Of a stretch of 64,000 nucleotides of DNA, positions 1-9,004 are shown one piece after another; positions within the stretch are counted from its first letter, which is position 1; every line of letters starts with the position of its first letter. The DNA lies in assembly GCA_947259925.1 (NCBI GenBank), contig CAMYOG010000012.1:990-64989 (forward strand). The letters run 5' to 3'. Source of the DNA: Thermoanaerobaculia bacterium (GTDB taxonomy: Bacteria; Acidobacteriota; Thermoanaerobaculia; Multivoradales; JAHEKO01). The notes beneath the pieces are model-generated. The model was not told where the DNA came from, did not search any database, and saw only the letters and a program-made list of their open reading frames with translations. The position numbers and the translations under genes were made by a program.

Positions 1-95
1 GATCCTCCGTTGTATGCGGCTCTGCCGCGGTGTCCGATTGAAGACCCACGGTAACCCGCGGATCTACAACCGGTGGATCGGTCGTTCCATACTGT

Positions 96-2012
96 CTAGC
101 GCGGCGGCAGGGTCACACGGACCACCGTCCACATCTTGCCCGCCACGCCGTGTTTCGTGGCCGGTCGGAAGGTCGCCCCTTTCGCGGTGTCGACCGCCAG
201 CTCCTTGAACCGCCGCTTGGCGGACTCGCGTGGAGCCGCCTTGGCGGTGATCACCTTGCCGTCTTCGCTCACCAGCACGTCGACCATGACGTCGAGCTCC
301 CGGCGCGGAGGGTCGAACTTGGGCGGATAGACCGGCGCCGGAACCTGCAGCAGGGACGGCGGAGTGACGCCGGGATCGGGCCCGAAGAGCTCTCCGCGCC
401 GGACCGCCGTGGTGGCCGGGGGTGCCTCTTTCACCTCCGGGGCGGCGCTCACGACCGGCGTGTCGACGGTCTCCGGCGGCGCCGCCGGTCTCGAAGGCCG
501 TCGCCGAGCGCTGGTCGAGTCGTTCTTCAGCTTCGACTCCCGCTCGGGCTCGGCAGTTTCGGGCTCGGGCAACAGTGGTCGGGCGCGCTCGACCGGAGGC
601 TGCCAGCGGGGGGCCGGCTCGACCGAGATCGCCATCGGCGACTCGACGGGCCTCGCCGGCTGGGACATCACTCGCGCCAGCCAGAGGCCGCCGGTGCTCA
701 GCACGAGTCCGACCAGGAGCGAGATCCCGACCGGTGACGTCAGCCAGCGGATCGGATCGAGCTTGACCGGCCGCCCTGCCGGCGCGACGGACCCGGGCGA
801 TTCGACCGCCGCATCCCGGTCCGCGTCCGGCGGCGCTGCCGGCAGCTCGCTCTGCAGACGCTCGAACTCGGCATGGTCACCGTAGAGCGAGATCGCGAGC
901 CGCAGGTCCTCGGCCGCCCCGGCGGTGTCTCCGGAGCTGCTCCGGTCGCGGATCGCCGAAGCGGCCTCGGAGACGGCCTCGGCCCGCCGCTCTTCGATCT
1001 CGGAGGGAGGAGACGAGGGGTCGTTGACGCCGAACTGGCGATCGAGCCGGTCCTGGGTCGAGCCGGCCGCGGAGGTCTTCGGTCGCAAGGTGGCGAGCTG
1101 CGTGGTGGCCGCGATCAGGCGCGTGTACTCGTCTTCGTACGCTTCGCTCGGCGCCGCGAACTGGGCGAGCCGGCCGAGGAACTCGTCGGCCGAGCTGACC
1201 CGCTTGTCCGGGTCCTTCTCGAGCGCATCGAGCGTCAGAGCCCGCAGTCCCTCGGGTACCGCCCGGTCGGGATCGCTCTCGTCGAACGAGAGTGGGGGTC
1301 GGAAGAGATGGCCGGCGACGATCTCCGAGAAGCTGTCGCCGTTGACCGGGCTCTGGCCGGTCAGGAGCTCGTAGAGCAGGATGCCGAACGAGTAGATATC
1401 GCTGCGCTCATCGAGATCCGCGGCTCCGCCCTCGGTCTTGAACAGCTCCGGCGCCGAGTAGCGGACCTTGCCCATGAAGACGCCGGTCGCGGTCAGATTG
1501 AGGCTCTTGCCCTGACCCTTGGCGATCCCCAGGTCGATCAACTTGACCAGCGGGTCCCCCTGGAAGTCGCGGCTCAGCATCAGATTGTCGGCGGCGACGT
1601 CCCGATGAACGAAGCCCTGCGTGTGCAGACACTGGAGGGCGCGGAGACCCTGGGTGGCGATCTCGACCGCCAGGCCGACGCTCGGAGCGCCGTTGCCGGC
1701 CAGGAACTCCTGCAGCGTCACCCCGTCGATGTACTCCATCACGATGTACGCGGAGGTGCCGTCGGCACTCACCGAGAAGTCGTACAGATGCGCGATGTTG
1801 GGATGGCGGAGCTGGATCGCGAACTTGGCCTCGTTCTGGAAGCGCATCCGCAGCTTCTCCTCCATCGCCAGCTCGGAGCGCAGCACCTTGATGATCCGGA
1901 TCTCGTCGAGCAGACGGTGGCGGACCTTGTAGATCGCCCCCATGCCGCCTTCGCGGATCTTCTCGAGGATCTCGTACTTCCCCGAGATGACATTTTCGAC
2001 CGGCAGCGGCAC
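96..2012 (-). CDS. Membrane-anchored Ser/Thr protein kinase with TonB-like C-terminal domain
   Basis: Predicted 638-residue Hanks-type kinase. The kinase domain spans about residues 12-280: glycine loop REGGMG, ATP-binding Lys42 (RIIKVL), catalytic loop HRDVAADN at 136-143 and DLG (for DFG) at 160-162. An acidic/Ala-rich linker with a helical segment follows, then one membrane helix at about 426-447, a Pro-rich stretch, and a final ~90 residues resembling the TonB C-terminal/energy-transducer fold (PVYPPKFDPPRRELDV...). The start chosen is GTG at 2012, with an AGGAA-type ribosome site just upstream; the ATG 26 codons earlier adds no conserved sequence. The C-terminal domain would lie outside the membrane, so the protein could couple envelope sensing to cytoplasmic phosphorylation (inference). 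The kinase assignment is secure; the TonB-like label rests on pattern only. Confidence 0.92.
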   Translation of the reverse strand: MPLPVENVISGKYEILEKIREGGMGAIYKVRHRLLDEIRIIKVLRSELAMEEKLRMRFQNEAKFAIQLRHPNIAHLYDFSVSADGTSAYIVMEYIDGVTLQEFLAGNGAPSVGLAVEIATQGLRALQCLHTQGFVHRDVAADNLMLSRDFQGDPLVKLIDLGIAKGQGKSLNLTATGVFMGKVRYSAPELFKTEGGAADLDERSDIYSFGILLYELLTGQSPVNGDSFSEIVAGHLFRPPLSFDESDPDRAVPEGLRALTLDALEKDPDKRVSSADEFLGRLAQFAAPSEAYEDEYTRLIAATTQLATLRPKTSAAGSTQDRLDRQFGVNDPSSPPSEIEERRAEAVSEAASAIRDRSSSGDTAGAAEDLRLAISLYGDHAEFERLQSELPAAPPDADRDAAVESPGSVAPAGRPVKLDPIRWLTSPVGISLLVGLVLSTGGLWLARVMSQPARPVESPMAISVEPAPRWQPPVERARPLLPEPETAEPERESKLKNDSTSARRRPSRPAAPPETVDTPVVSAAPEVKEAPPATTAVRRGELFGPDPGVTPPSLLQVPAPVYPPKFDPPRRELDVMVDVLVSEDGKVITAKAAPRESAKRRFKELAVDTAKGATFRPATKHGVAGKMWTVVRVTLPPR

Positions 2013-2049
2013 GTGGATTCCTCGTGCTGAACGAGTCAGGACGGGCCCA

Positions 2050-2055
2050 ATTCTA
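2050..2055 (-). promoter_or_regulatory. Candidate -10 box (TAGAAT) for the kinase gene
   Basis: TAGAAT on the minus strand lies about 37 bases before the GTG start of the kinase, in a 96-base gap behind the MATE gene. I see no clear -35 hexamer at normal spacing, so this is a weak call. Confidence 0.3.
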
Positions 2056-2108
2056 CCCGCTGAGAAAAATGGCTCTGTTCGATGGGCCACAGTGCCGAGG
2101 GGGGAGTG

Positions 2109-3488
2109 TCAGCCGATCTGACCGCCCTGGGAGGCCTTTTCGAGGCGTGAAAGCCGGTGGAAACGCCACGGCAGGAGGACCGCGGCGACACTCAATCCGG
2201 CGATCAGACCGGCCCAGAGACCCGCTGGTCCGAGGCCGATCGAGAAGCCGAGGGCGTAGCCGAGCGGCAGGCCGACGATCCAGTAGGCGATGATGGTGAT
2301 CAGCATCGGCACACGGGTGTCCTTGAGGCCCCGGAGGGCGCCGGCCGCGCTCACCTGCAGGCCGTCGGAGAGCTGGAAGATCGCGGCCAGGAGGAGCAGG
2401 CCGACGGCGGTCTCCGCTACCCCGGGATCGGACGTGTAGAGCGCGACGATCGGCTTGGGAAGGACGACCATCACAAACGCCGAGATCACCTGGATCCCGA
2501 GTGCGATGGCCATGCCGACGGCGCCTGCCCGCCGCGTGGCGACGGCGTCTCCCCTCCCCCGGGCGTGTCCGACCCGTACGGTGATGGCCATCGATAGCCC
2601 GAGCGGGATCATGAAGAGGATGGCGACGAAGTTGATCGCGATCTGATGGGCGGCGACCGCCAGCGCTCCGAGCGTGGCGACCAGATAGGCGACGCTGCTG
2701 AACAGGCTCGACTCGACGAAGATCGCGCCGCCGATCGGCAGGCCGATGCGGAGCAGCTCCCGGAGGCGTGCGAGCCGCGGCGGCTCGAAGCGCTCGAACA
2801 ACCGCAGGTCGCGGTAGGCGGGATGGAGGGCGACATAGGCGGCCAGACCGAGGAACTGGACCCAGGCGACCACCGCCGTCGAGTAGCCGCAGCCGACCAC
2901 GCCCAGCCGCGGGAAGCCCCAGTGCCCGAACATCAGGGCGTAGTTGCCGGGGATGTTGATCAGTGCGCCCACGAGACCGAAGTACATCGCTGGCCGGGTC
3001 AGTGCCAGACCCTCGCTCAGCGTTCGCAGGACCAGATAGCCGCACAGGCCGGGCATCCCCCACGAGATCGCCCGCAGGTAGCCGACGATCAGCGGGACGA
3101 GCGGCGGATCGACGCCGATCGCCCAGAGGAGCGGCTCGATCGACCGGAGCAGGGCGACCGAGACGACGGCCATCAGGATCGCGATCCAGAGCGTCTGCCG
3201 CGTCCAGCCGGCGATCTCCTGGCGCCGTCCCGCCCCGCGCAGCTGCGCGACCGTGGGCGAGAGCGCCGCCAGCACTCCGGTCGTGCTCAGGGCCAGGGTC
3301 ATCCAGGTGCTGGCGCCGACCGCCACCGCCCCGAGCGCCTCGGGTCCGAGCCGGCCGGCCATCACCGTGTCGACGAAGTTGGCGGCAATGCCCGCGAGCT
3401 GGGCGGCGATCAACGGACCGGCGAGGAGGAGCAGCTCCCTCGCTTCCGAGCGTGTCTCGGGTCGCAACCCTCCGGACGGCGTCGACAT
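2109..3488 (-). CDS. MATE family multidrug/metabolite efflux transporter
   Basis: 459 residues, the usual length for the NorM/MdtK-type MATE family. The N-terminus reads LLLLAGPLIAAQLAGIAAN followed by VDTVMAGRLGPEALGAVAVG, the typical first-helix and VDT-(x)-M-(x)-G signature. About twelve hydrophobic segments follow as two six-helix bundles. The protein should export cationic compounds using a Na+ or H+ gradient across the inner membrane; the substrate cannot be read from sequence. It lies 96 bases upstream of the kinase on the same strand and could be co-transcribed with it. The start ATG at 3488 fits the family N-terminus. Confidence 0.93.
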   Translation of the reverse strand: MSTPSGGLRPETRSEARELLLLAGPLIAAQLAGIAANFVDTVMAGRLGPEALGAVAVGASTWMTLALSTTGVLAALSPTVAQLRGAGRRQEIAGWTRQTLWIAILMAVVSVALLRSIEPLLWAIGVDPPLVPLIVGYLRAISWGMPGLCGYLVLRTLSEGLALTRPAMYFGLVGALINIPGNYALMFGHWGFPRLGVVGCGYSTAVVAWVQFLGLAAYVALHPAYRDLRLFERFEPPRLARLRELLRIGLPIGGAIFVESSLFSSVAYLVATLGALAVAAHQIAINFVAILFMIPLGLSMAITVRVGHARGRGDAVATRRAGAVGMAIALGIQVISAFVMVVLPKPIVALYTSDPGVAETAVGLLLLAAIFQLSDGLQVSAAGALRGLKDTRVPMLITIIAYWIVGLPLGYALGFSIGLGPAGLWAGLIAGLSVAAVLLPWRFHRLSRLEKASQGGQIG

Positions 3489-3541
3489 CGGACCAGGTCC
3501 GCGGACAGTAGCACCCGGGCGTGTGGGAGCATACGGGCGCC

Positions 3542-4387
3542 ATGAGCACGGCGCGCGAGATCGACCGGCTGTACGCCCTGCCGCTCGGGGAGTTCACCGC
3601 CGCCCGCAACCAGCTGGCCAAGGAGCTGCGCTCGGCGGGCGATCGGTCGGCCGCCGACGAGGTGCGGGCGCTCGCCAAGCCTGCGGTCGGGGCGTGGGCG
3701 GTGAACCAGCTCTTCCATACCGACCGGCCGGCCTTCGATCGGCTGCTCGAGGCCGGAGCCGCGCAGCGGCGAGCGCTCGCCGGGGGCTCCAAGCCGGGCT
3801 CCGGCGACAAGAAGCGCGAGGCTCTCAACGAGCTCCTCCGCCAGGCCCAGAATCTGCTCGAGAAGGCGGGCAGCAAGTGGACGCCGAGCCTGCGGCAGAG
3901 GGTGCACCGGACGCTCGAGGCGCTCGCCTCGCTGCCGGCGGACGCGCGGCCACCGCTCGGCCGCCTGACCCTCGATCTCCAGCCGGCGGGCTTCGATGCG
4001 CTCCTGGGCGCCAAGATCGCTCCCGCCCAACGCGCGGCCCGGAAGACCCCCGGCGGCGCGAAGGCCGCGAGAGCCGGCCGGACGGCGGCCGCCGCCAAGC
4101 GGTTGAAGGCCGCCCGGGCGAAGGTCAAGGCGACTCGGAGTGAGCTCACCAGGGAGCGGCGCAAGAAGAGCGCCGCGGCCCGGGAGCTCACCCGGCTCGA
4201 ACGGCGCCTGGACGACGCTCGCGAGAAGGCCCGGGCAGCCGAAAAGCGGGCCGAGAAAGCACGCCAGCAGGCAGAAGAGCTCGAGCTGGCCACCCGGCGC
4301 GCCCGGTCGAACCTCGATCGAGCCACCAGCTCGGTCGCGCGGCTCGAGGCCCGGCTCGAATCCGAGACCGACCAGGCCGCCGGCTGA
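3542..4387 (+). CDS. Conserved coiled-coil protein of unknown function
   Basis: 281 residues from ATG 3542 (a possible start 7 codons upstream lacks conserved sequence). Residues ~1-150 contain EIDRLYALPLGEFTAARN, LAKPAVGAWAVNQL and LGRLTLDLQPAGFDALLGAK. I recognise this as a widespread uncharacterised family seen in high-GC bacteria, but know no function. Residues ~165-281 are a long Lys/Arg/Glu/Ala coiled coil (AREKARAAEKRAEKARQQAE). There is no signal peptide or membrane segment. It diverges from the MATE gene and converges on the VOC gene with only 14 bases between stops. The highly charged helical tail suggests a structural or nucleic-acid-associated role, which is inference only. Confidence 0.85.
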   Translation: MSTAREIDRLYALPLGEFTAARNQLAKELRSAGDRSAADEVRALAKPAVGAWAVNQLFHTDRPAFDRLLEAGAAQRRALAGGSKPGSGDKKREALNELLRQAQNLLEKAGSKWTPSLRQRVHRTLEALASLPADARPPLGRLTLDLQPAGFDALLGAKIAPAQRAARKTPGGAKAARAGRTAAAAKRLKAARAKVKATRSELTRERRKKSAAARELTRLERRLDDAREKARAAEKRAEKARQQAEELELATRRARSNLDRATSSVARLEARLESETDQAAG

Positions 4388-4401
4388 AGCAAGGCCGCCC
4401 G

Positions 4402-4806
4402 CTATCCGCCCGCGGGACCGGTATAGGTGGCGATGTACCAGCAGTTGCCGGTCGGGTCCTTGATTGCGGCGCTGCGCTCGCCGTACGGCATGTCGGCGGG
4501 CTCGTGGAGGCTCTCGGCGCCGTTGTCGATCGCCCGCGCATAGGCGGCGTCGGTGTCCGGGACGTAGAGATGGATCGCGCACGGGAAGGCCGGCCACTCG
4601 GGACGGGCCTCGGAGAACTCGACCATCGAGTCGCCGATCTTGATCGCTCCGTGCTGCACCGCGCCGTTCTGGTCGTAGGTGCGGTCGTCGATCTCGCCAC
4701 CGAACGAGCCCTGGATGAAGTCGAAGAGCCGGTCGGCGCCTTCGACGATCAGGTACGGACTCATGGTGCCGTAGCCGGGAGGTGTGAAGCTGCTCTCTGC
4801 GGTCAT
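4402..4806 (-). CDS. VOC (glyoxalase/PhnB-like) family protein
   Basis: 134 residues with the two paired beta-alpha-beta-beta-beta modules of the vicinal oxygen chelate fold, of the PhnB-like kind: SPYLIVEGADRLFDFIQGSFGG near the start, then AIHLYVPDTDAAYARAIDNG and IKDPTGNCWYIAT at the end. Members include dioxygenases, glyoxalases and resistance proteins, and the ligand cannot be predicted here. The ATG at 4806 has a GGAG ribosome site about 8 bases upstream. It is transcribed divergently from the aldo/keto reductase-RidA gene. Confidence 0.88.
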   Translation of the reverse strand: MTAESSFTPPGYGTMSPYLIVEGADRLFDFIQGSFGGEIDDRTYDQNGAVQHGAIKIGDSMVEFSEARPEWPAFPCAIHLYVPDTDAAYARAIDNGAESLHEPADMPYGERSAAIKDPTGNCWYIATYTGPAGG

Positions 4807-4917
4807 GGTCTGACTCCTGCCTGTCGCCAGTTCGCTCCTGACCGCTCCATGCGGTGGGCCGGTACCTGGCTGTGGAACGTCGATGTGATGGGTGCGCGCC
4901 TGCTGCGCGTCGGCGGG

Positions 4918-4923
4918 TAGGAT
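4918..4923 (+). promoter_or_regulatory. Candidate -10 box (TAGGAT) for the AKR-RidA gene, near-leaderless
   Basis: TAGGAT ends 11 bases before the ATG at 4935 and no ribosome site lies between, so the transcript would begin only a few bases before the start codon. It belongs to a recurrent TAnnnT pattern in this window. Confidence 0.35.
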
Positions 4924-4934
4924 ACCGGCTCGGC

Positions 4935-6383
4935 ATGGAGCACTACGAGCTGGCGCCCGGGCTAACGATCTCGCGGATCGTCACCGGCCTCTGGCAGGTG
5001 GCCGACCTCGAGCGCGACGGACGGAGCCTGGACCACGAGGCGGCGGTCGCCGCCCTGGCTCCGTATGCCGCAGCCGGTCTGACCACCTTCGACATGGCCG
5101 ACCACTACGGCTCCTCGGAGGTGATCGCGGGCGACTTCCGCCGCGGCCACCAGGGGGAGCTACAGCTCCTGACCAAGTGGGTGCCGTCCCCCGGGCCGGT
5201 CACCGCGCTCCGGGTGCGCGAGGCGGTCGAGCGGGGGCTCGAGCGGCTGCAGATCGAGTCGATCGACCTGCTGCAGTTCCACGCCTGGAGCTATCCCGAT
5301 CCGGCGTACCTCGACTGCCTCTTCCATCTCGAGGAGCTGCGCCGGGAAGGGCTGATCCGATATCTCGGCCTCACCAACTTCGATACCGCCCACCTGCGCA
5401 TCGTGCTCGAGAGCGGCGTGCGGGTGGTCTCCAACCAGGTCAGCTTCTCGTTGTTGGATCGGCGGCCGCAAAGCGGCATGCTCGAGCTCTGTCGAGCGCG
5501 GGGGGTCGGCCTGCTGGTCTACGGGACGCTCGCCGGCGGTTTCCTGACCGAGCGCTACCTCGGTGCCCCTCGCCCCGACCCGGAGGCACTCGAGACCTGG
5601 TCGCAGATGAAGTACCTGCGATTCGTCGACGCTGCCGGCGGCTGGGAGCGCCTCCAGGCCTTGCTGCGGACGTTGTCCGAGGTGGCTGAGCGCCTGGGCG
5701 TCTCGATCGCCAATCTGGCCTGCCGCTACGTCCTGCAGCAACCGGCGGTAGCGGGCGTGATCGTCGGTGCTCGGCTGAGCGTCAGCGAGCACATCGAAGA
5801 GAACCTGAAGGTGCTCGACTTCGCGCTCGACGACGCGAGCCTAGCCGAGCTCGACGAAGCCGCGGCGGAGCTCCTGCCGATCCCCGGCGACTGCGGTGAC
5901 GAGTACCGCCGCCCACCATATCTGACCGCGTCCGGCGATCTGAGCCATCATTTCGACGAGATGCCGCCCCCCTACGAGGTCCGGAGGGCCGACGGCAGCC
6001 GGCGCGCCTGGGCCCTGAGCGGCACCGTCTGGGAGGATCTGGCCGGCTTCAGCCGGGCGGTCCGGGACGGCCGGCGAATCTCGGTCTCCGGCACGACCGC
6101 GACCCATCGGGACCGGGTGATCGGCGGCAACGACTCGGCGGCCCAAGCGCGCTTCGTGATCGACAAGCTGGAGGGGGCGATCCAGTCGCTCGGCGGGTCG
6201 CTGGCCGACGTCGTCAGGACCCGCGTCTACGTCCCCGAGCGGGGCGACTGGGAGGCCGTCGCCCGGGCGCACGGCGAGCGGTTTCGGGAGATCCTGCCGG
6301 CCAACACGCTGGTGCGCGCCGAGCTGGTCGGCGACCAGTACCTGGTCGAGATGGAAGCCGAAGCGCTGCTCTCGGAAGACTAA
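4935..6383 (+). CDS. Aldo/keto reductase fused to a RidA-like (YjgF/UK114) domain
   Basis: 482 residues. Residues ~1-325 form an aldo/keto reductase TIM barrel with the full catalytic tetrad: Asp and Tyr in FDMADHYGSSE, Lys in LLTKWVPSPG and His in LLQFHAWSYPD, plus a C-terminal GVIVGARL cofactor segment. It would reduce a carbonyl with NADPH. After a short linker, residues ~360-482 are a RidA-like domain (RRISVSGTTA ... VVRTRVYVPERGDWEAVARA). The canonical RidA arginine (PARS motif) is absent; the position reads PANT, so imine deaminase activity is doubtful. The start is ATG 4935 because upstream in-frame codons are not conserved. The fusion links carbonyl reduction to handling of a reactive intermediate (inference). 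Confidence 0.92.
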   Translation: MEHYELAPGLTISRIVTGLWQVADLERDGRSLDHEAAVAALAPYAAAGLTTFDMADHYGSSEVIAGDFRRGHQGELQLLTKWVPSPGPVTALRVREAVERGLERLQIESIDLLQFHAWSYPDPAYLDCLFHLEELRREGLIRYLGLTNFDTAHLRIVLESGVRVVSNQVSFSLLDRRPQSGMLELCRARGVGLLVYGTLAGGFLTERYLGAPRPDPEALETWSQMKYLRFVDAAGGWERLQALLRTLSEVAERLGVSIANLACRYVLQQPAVAGVIVGARLSVSEHIEENLKVLDFALDDASLAELDEAAAELLPIPGDCGDEYRRPPYLTASGDLSHHFDEMPPPYEVRRADGSRRAWALSGTVWEDLAGFSRAVRDGRRISVSGTTATHRDRVIGGNDSAAQARFVIDKLEGAIQSLGGSLADVVRTRVYVPERGDWEAVARAHGERFREILPANTLVRAELVGDQYLVEMEAEALLSED

Positions 6384-6402
6384 GGCGCGCGGCCGGCAGC
6401 GA

Positions 6403-8817
6403 TCAGTTACAGAGCACGTCGGTCCGCTCGCCGTCGGCCCCGACCCAGGTCAATCCAGAGCGGAGCACCTGGAGGCCGTCGAGCCGCGCCCCGGTCGAGT
6501 CCTCGAGCCAGAGCTCGCCGCCGCGGGCCAGACGGCCGGCGTCGATCGCCAGCGCCGCTCGCGCCTTGCGTCCGGGCAGGTCGAAGTAGATCGCCTCCTC
6601 CACCCACACCCCGCGGTCCGCGTCCTTCGCCGTCGTGTAGCTGTAGAGGCGCGCGCTGAAGTGGCGGACGTCGTGCCGATAGAGCGACCGGACCTCGGCG
6701 TCCTCCGGGCTGCCGTCGCCGTCGTCCTTCCAGAGGCTCAGGTACCGCCAGTAGCGGTCGGCACCGGAGACCCGGCCGTCGCCGTTGGTGTCGAGCACGT
6801 TCAAGGTGCCACAGCGCGGCGGCGCGGGCTCGGCCGGTGGCGTCGGCTCCGGCTCGGCCGGCGCCTCCTCGGCCGCGCGCGGCGGCGAGGGAGGGGGCTC
6901 CTCCGGGACTTCGACCGTTTCGACCGCCGGGGTCTCCAGGCGGAAGGTCGCCGGATCGATCGTGCTGTCGACGAACGCCTGCTCGACCATCATGCTCTCC
7001 AGGCGGTGGCCGAACTCGTAGTCGATGCGGAAGGGGATCACCAGCCCGCCGACCTCGCGGAAGTCGTCGAAGAAGACCCGCTGGCGCATCGGCACGGCCG
7101 ACTGGGTGTAGTCGTTCACCTGGCTGTCGACCGCTACCTCGAGCGAGGTCTCGGCGTCGAGATACCAGCGCTCTTCGGAGCCGTCGGCGAGCGTCACGCG
7201 GAGCTCGGTGACTGGAATGCCATCGACCTCGCTCGGACCGACGAGCTCGACCCCGACGCCGTAGTCAGCGTAGTCGAGGAGGAGCGGTGCGAACAGCGAT
7301 TCGCGCTCGACCTGGGTCTTGTACGGCCCCGCTTCGAGGCGCGACGGCTCGGGTCGAAGGAGCGGATGCCGCCACCAGGGACCGTCTTCGTCCCGCGCGC
7401 GCACGGCCGGTGCGCCGAGGATGGTGAAGTCTAGTCGGTAGAGGTGGTCCGGGCGCCGGACCAGCGTGAACGGCTCGTGATCCGAGAACGCCGCGTAGAT
7501 CCCGCGCAGCTCGAGCGAGCGCGCCTCGCGCCACCGCTCGGCGCCGCCGCGCGCCACCAGGTAGCGCTCGACCACCTCGGCGACCGCCGGGTCGACGACC
7601 TCGGGGGCGCTCGCTTCGAAGCCGACGATCTCGTCGAAGTCGCGCAGGTAGATCCGACCGTCGGCGAGGCTCGGCGCGGTCCAGGCACGGCCGGTCATCG
7701 CCGCCGACCTGCCGAGCTCACGGTAGGCCTCGGGCGTCGCTTCCACCAACGCCAGGGTGCCGCCGTCGCTCAGAACGATCAGCAGTCCGCCGGCGGCGAC
7801 CAGCGAGCCCTTGCCGAAGCCGCGCTTCGCCCAGCGGCGCTCGCCGGTCTGGGCGTCGAGGCAGCGGAAGGTGCCGTTGTCGAAGCCGTACAGATGGCCG
7901 TCGACCAACACCGAGCTGTTGAAGTGATTGCGCATGAGCCGCTCGCTCCAGATCTCCTCGACCTCGAAGAGCCCCGCCGTCTGGCGTACGCGCAGCATCG
8001 CGCCACCGAAGGCGTCGTCGGCGCTGGCGACGAAGATCCGGTCGGGCGGGTGGAAGATCGGCGTCGTGATCACCGCCAGGGCGGCGGTCGGGTGACTCCA
8101 GAGGAGCTCACCCTCGGTCGACAGTGACACCAGCTGATTGCCGACCCGCCGGAAGAAGACGTACTGGCGCACACCGCCGATCTCGACCGCGATCGGCGAC
8201 GAATAGCCCGCCGGTCCCTCGAGCGCGCTCCAGAGCAGCTCGCCGCTCCGTTTGTCGAGCGCCAGGACGCCCGGCACCTGAGCGGTGCCGCCGGATTCGA
8301 CGATCAGCCGGTCGCCATCGATGAGCGGCGACACCGCGTAGCCGAAGCGTGGCGGCTCGCCCTCGTGCTCGCGGGTCCAGACGATGCCGCCGTCGTCGGC
8401 GGAGAGCGCCACCAGCGCGCCGGCCGAAGAGGCGGCGTAGACCATGCCGTCGTCCACCGTCGGGGTCGAGCGCGGACCGGTGTCGCCGAGCTCCGACACC
8501 TTACTCGCACCGACGCCGGCCTCCCAGAGGGTCTCCCCCGTTCGCGCGTCGAGGCAGACGACGGTCTCCTCCTCGCCGATCGTCGCCATGGTGTAGAGGC
8601 GCTCGCCCACCACCGAGATCGCGGAATAGCCCGGACCGAGCTCCCGGCGCCAGAGCTCTCTCGGCTGGCCCGGCGCCCAGCTCGGAAGGAGATTTCGCTC
8701 GCTGCTCGTACCGTGCCGCTCCGGCCCTCGAAACTGGGGCCAGTCCTCGCCTCGGCCGATCGCGGCGAAGGTCAACCAGACCGTGGCGAGCAGCGCCGCC
8801 GTTCCGCGCGCTCTCAT
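6403..8817 (-). CDS. Exported PQQ-type beta-propeller protein with LolA-like and EF-hand-like domains
   Basis: 804 residues from ATG 8817. Signal peptide ~1-22 (ALLATVWLTFAAIGRG). Residues ~25-420 form a PQQ-like/BamB-type propeller with repeated LDARTGE, LSADDGG and LDAQTGERRW blades, beginning DWPQFRGPERHGTS as in many planctomycete/acidobacterial propellers. Residues ~430-650 resemble the outer-membrane lipoprotein-sorting (LolA/LolB-like) half-barrel (YLVARGGAERWREARSLELRG). A Pro/Glu/Ala linker leads to a terminal module with the calcium-loop motif DTNGDGRVSGAD at about 676 and a second acidic loop. It is periplasmic or cell-surface. Two Cys flank the last module. The full ORF extends 176 codons upstream, but those overlap the divergent M23 gene and lack a signal peptide, so they are rejected. 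Confidence 0.88.
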   Translation of the reverse strand: MRARGTAALLATVWLTFAAIGRGEDWPQFRGPERHGTSSERNLLPSWAPGQPRELWRRELGPGYSAISVVGERLYTMATIGEEETVVCLDARTGETLWEAGVGASKVSELGDTGPRSTPTVDDGMVYAASSAGALVALSADDGGIVWTREHEGEPPRFGYAVSPLIDGDRLIVESGGTAQVPGVLALDKRSGELLWSALEGPAGYSSPIAVEIGGVRQYVFFRRVGNQLVSLSTEGELLWSHPTAALAVITTPIFHPPDRIFVASADDAFGGAMLRVRQTAGLFEVEEIWSERLMRNHFNSSVLVDGHLYGFDNGTFRCLDAQTGERRWAKRGFGKGSLVAAGGLLIVLSDGGTLALVEATPEAYRELGRSAAMTGRAWTAPSLADGRIYLRDFDEIVGFEASAPEVVDPAVAEVVERYLVARGGAERWREARSLELRGIYAAFSDHEPFTLVRRPDHLYRLDFTILGAPAVRARDEDGPWWRHPLLRPEPSRLEAGPYKTQVERESLFAPLLLDYADYGVGVELVGPSEVDGIPVTELRVTLADGSEERWYLDAETSLEVAVDSQVNDYTQSAVPMRQRVFFDDFREVGGLVIPFRIDYEFGHRLESMMVEQAFVDSTIDPATFRLETPAVETVEVPEEPPPSPPRAAEEAPAEPEPTPPAEPAPPRCGTLNVLDTNGDGRVSGADRYWRYLSLWKDDGDGSPEDAEVRSLYRHDVRHFSARLYSYTTAKDADRGVWVEEAIYFDLPGRKARAALAIDAGRLARGGELWLEDSTGARLDGLQVLRSGLTWVGADGERTDVLCN

Positions 8818-8899
8818 GCCCGGGATCCTATCTTCCGTGGCGGTACCCCGGGACCGGCCGCTGGGGACGAAACGCCCTGGCTCTCTGTGCAATATGCGG

Positions 8900-8927
8900 T
8901 TGACATGGTCCATGCACAAAGTAGAAT
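8900..8927 (+). promoter_or_regulatory. Sigma-70-type promoter for the M23 peptidase gene
   Basis: TTGACA at 8900-8905, a 16-base spacer and TAGAAT at 8922-8927, a near-consensus promoter in the 187-base gap between the divergent propeller and M23 genes. Transcription would start near 8934, giving a leader of about 70 bases. Confidence 0.7.
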
Positions 8928-9004
8928 ACGCGCGATCCAGGCAGTGGTGGGGGATTGCCGACTCTGGACGCAACTCGGGCTGGATCGTCTCGGAAACACG
9001 CCGC

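Noticed and set aside
2053..4392. 779-codon minus-strand ORF over the MATE gene and coiled-coil gene
   Set aside because: It crosses a real minus-strand gene in another frame and a plus-strand gene; the translation is Arg/Ser-rich with no domain.
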